From contig CASELB010000061.1 of assembly GCA_949288685.1 (NCBI GenBank), positions 1-12,165 on the forward strand: a stretch of DNA of 12,165 nucleotides, given 5' to 3'. Below, one piece after another: positions 7,360-12,165 of this stretch (positions are counted from its first letter, which is position 1; every line of letters starts with the position of its first letter). Source of the DNA: an uncultured bacterium (GTDB lineage: Bacteria > Cyanobacteriota > Vampirovibrionia > Gastranaerophilales > Gastranaerophilaceae). The notes below the pieces were generated by a model. It had not been told where the DNA came from. It ran no database searches and saw only the letters and a list, made by a program, of their open reading frames with translations. The position numbers and the translations under genes were made by a program.

Positions 7360-7375
7360 ATGTTTGTGTTAAAAT
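7360..7375 (+). promoter_or_regulatory. Predicted promoter of the activase gene
   Basis: TAAAAT (7370-7375) with TG at the extended -10 position (7367-7368), and ATGTTT at 7360-7365. The 20 bases from ATGTTT match the symporter promoter at 17 positions. No good -35. A second candidate, TATAAA at 7414-7419, lies closer to the gene. The leader would be about 65 bases. Confidence 0.4.
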
Positions 7376-7447
7376 AAAAGAGCACAAGCGTGAATAGCAA
7401 TGGAGTATAGGCGTATAAATTTCCGCCGGAATGAAAGGTAAGGGACA

Positions 7448-8452
7448 ATGAGTTTAACAGTATATCTGGGTATTGACGTAGGTTCAGTAACAACAAAACT
7501 TGCACTGGTTAATGAAGAAGGCAAATACGTTGATTCATATATGCTAAAAACTGCCGGCAAACCGGTAAACGCCGTACAGGAAGGGTTGAAACATATTATT
7601 TCGCAAGCTATATGTGAGTATGACGTTAAAGGAGTCGGAACAACAGGCAGCGGAAGAAATCTTGCAGGTGCACTTGTCGGCGCAGACATTGTTAAAAATG
7701 AAATTACTGCGCACGCAGTTGCCGCAAGTACTTATATCCCCGGCGTCCAAACCATTCTGGAAATAGGCGGTCAGGACAGCAAAATTATTATCCTAAGAGA
7801 CGGTATTGTAACCGATTTTGCTATGAACACCGTATGCGCAGCAGGTACAGGAAGTTTCTTAGACCATCAGGCGCAGCGCTTAAATGTACCGATAGAAGAG
7901 TTTGGTGCAACGGCGCTAAAATCTACCAATCCGGCAAGAATTGCAGGAAGATGCGGAGTTTTTGCAGAGAGTGATCTTATACACAAGCAGCAATTAGGAT
8001 ATCCGGTTGAAGATTTATTATACGGACTATGTCAGGCGCTCGTAAGAAACTATCTTTCAAACCTTGCACTCGGGAAAGAACTACTACCGACTGTTTCATT
8101 CCAGGGCGGTGTTGCAACAAACTCAGGGATGGTTAAAGCGTTTGAAGAAGCTCTTGGAACAAAAATTGTCGTTCCTGATAACCATCAAACAATGGGAGCT
8201 ATAGGTGCAGCCCTCCTTGCAATGGAAAACCACCAGTATACGGAAACTGAAACTAAATTTAAAGGCTGGGAAGTTGGCAATATGAACTTCCAATCAGTAA
8301 CCTGTCATTGCACAGGCTGCTCAAATAACTGTGAAATTATCACTATTTTAGAGGGCGGAGAAAAAATTGAGCATGTCGATAAAATTAGTGATATTAAAGG
8401 TAATATTATCGCGCGCTGGGGCGGCACATGCGGTAAATGGGATATAAATTAA
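7448..8452 (+). CDS. 2-hydroxyacyl-CoA dehydratase activase (BadF/BadG/HgdC ATPase family) with Cys-rich tail
   Basis: ATP-driven iron-sulfur protein that injects an electron into a 2-hydroxyacyl-CoA dehydratase or related radical enzyme. An actin-like (ASKHA) ATPase fold is seen: YLGIDVGSVTTKLALV (6-21), GVGTTGSGR (62-70), ILEIGGQDSKII (103-114), and the C-terminal VSFQGGVATNSGMV and MGAIGAALLA blocks. C130 (NTVCAAGTGSF) and C169 (AGRCGVFAESD) are the two cysteines that hold the [4Fe-4S] cluster between subunits of the HgdC dimer. Beyond residue ~270 is a tail with C286, C288, C291, C295 and C328, the kind of segment that in large activases precedes a DUF2229 part; here the protein stops at 334. 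Ribosome site AAAGG (7434-7438). Neither a dehydratase subunit nor a DUF2229 gene is adjacent, so the partner enzyme is not known. Confidence 0.92.
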   Translation: MSLTVYLGIDVGSVTTKLALVNEEGKYVDSYMLKTAGKPVNAVQEGLKHIISQAICEYDVKGVGTTGSGRNLAGALVGADIVKNEITAHAVAASTYIPGVQTILEIGGQDSKIIILRDGIVTDFAMNTVCAAGTGSFLDHQAQRLNVPIEEFGATALKSTNPARIAGRCGVFAESDLIHKQQLGYPVEDLLYGLCQALVRNYLSNLALGKELLPTVSFQGGVATNSGMVKAFEEALGTKIVVPDNHQTMGAIGAALLAMENHQYTETETKFKGWEVGNMNFQSVTCHCTGCSNNCEIITILEGGEKIEHVDKISDIKGNIIARWGGTCGKWDIN

Positions 8453-8475
8453 TTGTTTTTCCATATCACTAATTT
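8382..8475. repeat. 13-base perfect inverted repeat around the end of the activase gene
   Basis: The 13 bases at 8382-8394 (inside the last 25 codons) are the exact reverse complement of 8463-8475 (just after the stop), with a 68-base loop between. In a transcript this could form a long-range stem at the 3' end. It is not GC-rich and is not a classic terminator; chance is possible in AT-rich DNA. Confidence 0.35.
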
Positions 8476-8483
8476 GTAAAATT

Positions 8484-8512
8484 TTGTTAATTTTTCAAAG
8501 ACGGGCAATACT
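8484..8512 (+). promoter_or_regulatory. Weak candidate promoter for the TPR-like/amidohydrolase pair
   Basis: TTGTTA (8484-8489, 4 of 6), 17 bases, AATACT (8507-8512, 4 of 6). TATTAT at 8531-8536 is another possible -10. The 108-base gap 8453-8560 otherwise holds only AT-rich leader DNA and the ribosome site GGGAG (8547-8551). Low certainty. Confidence 0.25.
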
Positions 8513-8560
8513 AAATGCTTTTTGTTGGAGTATTATAGAAAAAAACGGGAGAAATCCAAC

Positions 8561-10624
8561 ATGCATGTACAAAAAATATCCTTTCACAACAACAATCTGT
8601 TACTAAATTTACCAGCCGCACAAAAACAGCATAATACTAATAAAACCAACATTAGAAATAGTATTTACAATAATAATACAAACTCATTAAGCGAGCATTA
8701 TTTAAATAATAACTTTATAAATCTTAAACCCGGGATAAGCTATATTAATTTTAAAGGCTTTCGGGTTTATATATTAGACGGCGGTCATCACGCTTCCGAT
8801 ATGTACAATTTTGCAAAAACAATCCTTAAACCGGACAATAAAACTATTTTGAAAAATGTAAATACTGTTCCGGGTTCTGAAAGCATAAAAGACTTGAAAA
8901 ATTTAAAAGAGTCCATTCAATCATTGCTTAATAGCGGAGAAAAACTTGCAAATCAGTATATTGCAATTCCGGCATTAGCAACGGTTGGTCTGCTAAACCT
9001 GCAAGACCGGCTGAAATCCGTCATGAATGTAGAAACAGAACTCACACCTGAAAATATTAAAGCAAATAAACCCTTACTTTTAGATTTGCTAAAAAAGATG
9101 TGCGACTCACCTGATTGTTATAGACAAGAATTAGGATATATGGATTCTTGCAATCAGCACATGGAAGAAATTTATCCTGTTATAGAAGGCATTAACAAAC
9201 TTGTAGATAGAGATGCAAGAGTCTTTATTCCTGCCGGACACCCGTTTGACCAGTCGCTAAAGTATCTTGCAAAAGAACGTAACCTTAAGCCTGAACTTTA
9301 CTATTACATAGCAACAGGAAAAGATATTAACGGCAAAGTCCACGAAATGAAAAAATTTATAAAAGATAACAACTGGTACGATTTTAACCTGTTAACTCTT
9401 TCCAATGCGAATATAATAACTATACGCGATAAATCCTGGGGTAAAGATTATATTTTTGCAGGATACGATACCTGTGTAACTGACAGCGCCCGCGGTGTAT
9501 ATAACTTGTCGCCTGTCAGGGATAACGGAAAACTTACCGGATACAGTTTCAGAAATACTAATGTAGTTGAGTATCCTTATGATGCTTTTCCCGGGAATAA
9601 AGAAGTTGCAAATATTGCAAAATTTGTAGGTAAGCAGGCTAAAGAAGTACTTGCTTCCGAAAAGGAAATCAGGAATTTTTCAGAATACTTGGAAACAGGC
9701 ACATGCCAACAACCTGTAGCCGATAAACTTTATCCAGTATACCGCGTTTACTCAAAAAATGAAATTGATGAAGGTAAAATCACGCTTCGCGGAGATTATG
9801 TAGATAAAACCAGGAAATTATTTTTCAGAGAAAATGCACATCAAGAAATAATATTCCCGCAATGCGACTGTGAGGGAAGCGGCAAACCCAGTGTAAAATC
9901 CATGTGGGGAACTTGTTTTGCTGTATTCAATGCGATTGAAAAAGATATTTTCTATCAGGAACTGCAAAACGCGCTCGCCGGAACAGCTAACGGTGAAAAT
10001 AAACATGCGCCTTATCTCAGACGTCTTGATGAATTAATGGTTAAAGCTCGCAATGCAAAAAATTTTGGAGAAGCCGAAAATTTTTATAATCAAGCCACAG
10101 AACTTGTTAAATCAAGTCATAAAACCATCAATACACGCAATGAAGTCATGCCGTTTATCGAATTGGGTGATTTATTCAACAAAAAAGGCTTATACGATAA
10201 AAGTTCGGGCTGCTATAATATGGCAATACGGCTTATAAGTAAATTTATTACAACAAGAAATGAAAATTTACAAAACCTTAAAAATGCTGAAAATGAAAAG
10301 AAAATGATTGATGAATTAAATGATTATATAACTAAATATAATAATGCAGGATTTTTCAGACGACTATTTATGACCCGCCCAACTGTACGCACTACCATAG
10401 ACACTACAGATGTTAATCTTGATATTCTTGCAAACGATTTAAGTCTTAAAATGTCAGAATTATATGAAGAAATCGGCAATATTTGTCGTAATAAAAATGA
10501 ACAATATTCTGCAGACTGTTGTTATAAAGCGGCAGTAGAAATAAAAAGCGGGACAAGTATTGGAGATAAAATAATTGCGCGCAGAGCAGACGATAATGAC
10601 TACATAGGAGATATTGTAAATTGA
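8561..10624 (+). CDS. Protein of unknown function with N-terminal F-K-G motif and TPR-like C-terminal repeats
   Basis: A 687-residue protein that I do not recognise. Residues 1-60 are strikingly Asn-rich and look unstructured, ending in YINFKGF (61-67). Next comes YILDGGHHASDMYNFA (70-85), with adjacent histidines, then a long helical stretch and a mixed alpha/beta middle (about 215-350) with FIPAGHPFD (222-230). A Cys-containing segment QCDCEGSGKP (434-443) and MWGTCF (448-453) follows. The C-terminus has three helix-pair repeats resembling tetratricopeptide units: about 488-520 (NFGEAENFYNQATEL), 529-562 (KKGLYDKSSGCYNMAIRLI) and 630-662 (YSADCCYKAAVEI), suggesting protein-protein contact. 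No signal peptide or membrane helix is clear. ATG 8561 is preferred to TTG 8522 because GGGAG lies nine bases before it. It overlaps the amidohydrolase gene by four bases, so the two are translated together and probably act together. Confidence 0.75.
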   Translation: MHVQKISFHNNNLLLNLPAAQKQHNTNKTNIRNSIYNNNTNSLSEHYLNNNFINLKPGISYINFKGFRVYILDGGHHASDMYNFAKTILKPDNKTILKNVNTVPGSESIKDLKNLKESIQSLLNSGEKLANQYIAIPALATVGLLNLQDRLKSVMNVETELTPENIKANKPLLLDLLKKMCDSPDCYRQELGYMDSCNQHMEEIYPVIEGINKLVDRDARVFIPAGHPFDQSLKYLAKERNLKPELYYYIATGKDINGKVHEMKKFIKDNNWYDFNLLTLSNANIITIRDKSWGKDYIFAGYDTCVTDSARGVYNLSPVRDNGKLTGYSFRNTNVVEYPYDAFPGNKEVANIAKFVGKQAKEVLASEKEIRNFSEYLETGTCQQPVADKLYPVYRVYSKNEIDEGKITLRGDYVDKTRKLFFRENAHQEIIFPQCDCEGSGKPSVKSMWGTCFAVFNAIEKDIFYQELQNALAGTANGENKHAPYLRRLDELMVKARNAKNFGEAENFYNQATELVKSSHKTINTRNEVMPFIELGDLFNKKGLYDKSSGCYNMAIRLISKFITTRNENLQNLKNAENEKKMIDELNDYITKYNNAGFFRRLFMTRPTVRTTIDTTDVNLDILANDLSLKMSELYEEIGNICRNKNEQYSADCCYKAAVEIKSGTSIGDKIIARRADDNDYIGDIVN
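10606..10624 (+). promoter_or_regulatory. Ribosome site and TTGA stop-start overlap
   Basis: AGGAG (10606-10610) inside the end of the upstream gene, ten bases before TTG 10621. TTGA contains both the downstream TTG start and the upstream TGA stop. The next in-frame ATG is at codon 84, after the HXH metal motif, so the TTG start is needed for a complete enzyme. This is the layout expected for translational coupling. Confidence 0.6.
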
Positions 10625-11754
10625 TTTTCTTAAACAATTCATTACCCCTTCATTTTAAAGCCGATATAATAGATACACATGTTCACAGAGGTACAACAGG
10701 AACACTGTGGAAAGGGGAGTTTTTTCCAACAAACCAGCTTGATTCATTTATTAAAAGCCCGCTTAATATTACAGTTAAAGGAGAACAGCAAACCGATAAC
10801 GTAAAAAAAATCTTAGTATCAAGTATTGACGGATTAATTCCCGCGCAAAAACTTACCCAAAACGGCGGAATGAAATTTATTAAAAATGAAAAAGACGCCA
10901 ACACGGATGTTATAAAAAAAAGTCAGGAAGACCCGTTTTATCAGGTTATGCTCGTATGCCAACCGTCTGCAACAAACGGTAATGCAAAAACAATAAGAAA
11001 TTTAATAAAGCGAAACTATAATAATATTGCAGGCTTAAAACTTCACCCCGGAGAAATGGGGCTTAATGCAAATTCCAGACTTTATGACGACTATATGAAA
11101 ACAGCAGAAGAATACAAACTTCCATGCCTAATTCATTCGGAAGTTTCAATAAACTATATTCTTGGCGAAGAAAACAGCAAACGTCATTTTGCAGATCCTG
11201 AGTACATATATGAACTGGCTAAAAGGCACCCTAAAGTTCCGGTTATACTGGGACACACTGGACTGGGCGGAAGTATAGCAAACAGGAAAGCAATAGACAT
11301 TCTCGAAAAATCAATCAAAAACAATGATGCTAAACTTTATGCAGAAATTTCGTGGATGGATTTTTCAAAAGGTAAACTAAATCAAGAACCGAAAGACATC
11401 ATAGAATTAATAAAACGTATGAAAGAACTCGGAGCACTGGACAGAATTATGTTCGGAACAGACGCACCGCTAGGAATATACGGAGAACTGAATTTCAACA
11501 GACCCGGACCGAAAGAATCTTACGAAGATACCGTAAGTACTTTAAAAACAGCAATAAAAACCGAGTTTGGCGACGATGAAGGCGAAGAAATAATAAATAA
11601 AATATTTTACGAAAACGCTGAAAATTTGTTTTTCAAAAACAAACAGCCGCTCCCTAAAAAGAAATTCCCTGATGAAAAACAAATCATTGCAGGTATAGGC
11701 GGAGTTGCCGTTCTTAGTGCAATTGTTTTATTGGTCAAAAAATTTAAAAAATGA
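10621..11754 (+). CDS. Amidohydrolase-family metal-dependent hydrolase with C-terminal membrane anchor
   Basis: A 377-residue predicted TIM-barrel hydrolase of the amidohydrolase_2 type. Seen metal and catalytic set: HVH (20-22) after strand 1 (DIIDTHVHRG), GLKLHP (138-143), LIHSE with H172 (170-174), ILGHTG with H212 (209-214) and FGTDAP with D281 (278-283), all in the expected order. The family includes decarboxylases, lactonases and amide hydrolases; the substrate cannot be told. The N-terminus carries LHFKAD (10-15), a short F-K-A motif like the one in the upstream protein. After a Pro/Lys linker (PLPKKKFPDEK), residues 355-372 form one hydrophobic helix followed by KKFKK: a tail anchor that would leave the enzyme facing the cytosol if the positive-inside rule holds. 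The soluble family members do not normally carry this. Start is TTG in a four-base overlap with the TPR-like gene. It is convergent with hppA. Confidence 0.87.
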   Translation: MIFLNNSLPLHFKADIIDTHVHRGTTGTLWKGEFFPTNQLDSFIKSPLNITVKGEQQTDNVKKILVSSIDGLIPAQKLTQNGGMKFIKNEKDANTDVIKKSQEDPFYQVMLVCQPSATNGNAKTIRNLIKRNYNNIAGLKLHPGEMGLNANSRLYDDYMKTAEEYKLPCLIHSEVSINYILGEENSKRHFADPEYIYELAKRHPKVPVILGHTGLGGSIANRKAIDILEKSIKNNDAKLYAEISWMDFSKGKLNQEPKDIIELIKRMKELGALDRIMFGTDAPLGIYGELNFNRPGPKESYEDTVSTLKTAIKTEFGDDEGEEIINKIFYENAENLFFKNKQPLPKKKFPDEKQIIAGIGGVAVLSAIVLLVKKFKK

Positions 11755-11787
11755 TTATATAACTCACTTTTTTTAGAAAATAAAAAA

Positions 11788-11810
11788 CGGGCGGGATAAA
11801 ATCCCGCCCG
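11788..11810 (-). terminator. Intrinsic terminator of hppA
   Basis: CGGGCGGGAT (11788-11797) and ATCCCGCCCG (11801-11810) form a perfect ten-base-pair GC-rich stem with a three-base loop. On the minus strand it is followed by TTTTTTATTTT, an ideal U-run 16 bases after the hppA stop. On the plus strand the sequence after it is CCTTAGTTTT, so it would stop the amidohydrolase transcript less well. Confidence 0.92.
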
Positions 11811-11826
11811 CCTTAGTTTTCCTAAC

Positions 11827-12165
11827 TTACTTCTCTTCAGTACTTGCAGGAATTCTCATTGCGTAGAATGAACGAATTACGAATACAAGTGCTACGATAA
11901 GAAGTACAACACCTACTATTCTTGAATACTCTCTGAATATCGGGTTAATTGCAATTTCCATTGCAAGCAAGCCAAACAAAGTAGTAAACTTGATAATAGG
12001 GTTCATCGCAACTGAAGAAGTATCTTTGAACGGATCACCAACTGTATCACCTACAACTGTAGCTTCATGGAGCGGTGTACCTTTTTCGTTCATATCAACT
12101 TCAACAATTTTCTTAGCGTTATCCCAGCAGCCGCCGGCATTAGCCATAAATACAGCCTGGAACAA
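11827..12165 (-). CDS. hppA: Membrane-bound (H+/Na+-translocating) pyrophosphatase, C-terminal part
   Basis: Last 112 codons of an integral-membrane pyrophosphatase, which couples PPi hydrolysis to pumping H+ or Na+ out of the cytosol; the 5' part (normally ~550 more residues) lies beyond the right edge. Key seen motifs: NAGGCWDNAKK (9-19 of the fragment) and VVGDTVGDPFKDTS (37-50), the conserved acidic pyrophosphate/Mg site, followed by AMNPIIKF. Two membrane helices follow (about 52-74 and 83-99) and a short charged tail. Cys replaces the usual Ala in GGAWDNAKK, and SSVAMNP replaces the common SGPALNP, suggesting a divergent subgroup. The residues that separate K+-dependent from K+-independent and Na+ from H+ pumps are outside the window, so the ion is undecided. 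The first in-window codon is TTG read as Leu in the intact protein, not a start. Confidence 0.95.
   Translation of the reverse strand: MFQAVFMANAGGCWDNAKKIVEVDMNEKGTPLHEATVVGDTVGDPFKDTSSVAMNPIIKFTTLFGLLAMEIAINPIFREYSRIVGVVLLIVALVFVIRSFYAMRIPASTEEK

Noticed and set aside
7369..7689. Minus-strand open frame of 106 codons over the activase start
   Set aside because: Overlaps a confident gene and its promoter; no recognisable motif, Ser/Thr/Pro-rich shadow composition.
8522..8560. Extension of the TPR-like protein from TTG 8522
   Set aside because: No ribosome site before it, while GGGAG precedes ATG 8561; the MHVQKISF start is like other N-termini of this type.
1..12165. Mobile elements, CRISPR, tRNA or rRNA genes
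   Set aside because: Gaps are short and were read on both strands; no cloverleaf, transposase, integrase, regularly spaced repeat or ribosomal RNA stretch was seen.

Overview
The window is AT-rich, gene-dense bacterial chromosome with short intergenic gaps (the largest is about 190 bases) and no sign of phage, insertion sequence, CRISPR array, tRNA or rRNA. The mix of genes points to an uncultured gut-type non-photosynthetic cyanobacterium (Gastranaerophilales / Melainabacteria / Vampirovibrionia). The clues are a FliA/WhiG-type sigma factor, a separate GlyRS beta subunit, a membrane pyrophosphatase, and several lineage-looking proteins with an Asn-rich start followed by a short Phe-X-Gly/Ala motif. 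This assignment is an inference (about 60% sure); the window has no marker gene to settle it.

Left part (1-3370, plus strand): a FliA/WhiG-family sigma factor, possibly cut by the window edge; glyS (glycyl-tRNA synthetase beta subunit); and a 100-residue protein with two four-cysteine zinc ribbons. glyS and the zinc-ribbon gene each have a recognisable promoter. The block ends in a strong bidirectional hairpin terminator shared with a convergent minus-strand gene, a predicted HEXXH metallopeptidase-like protein (3374-4285).

Middle part (4286-8452): a divergent regulatory region with A-tracts, an imperfect 29-base palindrome, two short operator-like palindromes and an extended -10 promoter. 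It is followed by an AGCS-type amino acid:cation symporter, an M16 zinc peptidase and a stand-alone 2-hydroxyacyl-CoA dehydratase activase (BadF/BadG family) with a cysteine-rich tail. Symporter and peptidase are probably co-transcribed; the activase has its own promoter-like element. glyS, symporter and activase promoters share the pattern ATGTTT-N4-TAnAAT.

Right part (8453-12165): a translationally coupled pair (TTGA overlap). The first gene encodes a 687-residue protein of unknown function with TPR-like C-terminal repeats; the second encodes a metal-dependent amidohydrolase with a C-terminal membrane anchor. Both carry an N-terminal F-K-G/A motif, as the minus-strand HEXXH protein carries F-G-A. 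A GC-rich terminator follows, serving mainly the convergent hppA gene, of which only the last 112 codons are in the window.

How the genes work together: glyS, the sigma factor and hppA are housekeeping or regulatory genes whose partners (GlyRS alpha, flagellar or other regulon genes, the acyl-CoA dehydratase) are not here. The most novel-looking material is the coupled TPR-like/amidohydrolase pair and the short N-terminal motif shared by three otherwise unrelated proteins.
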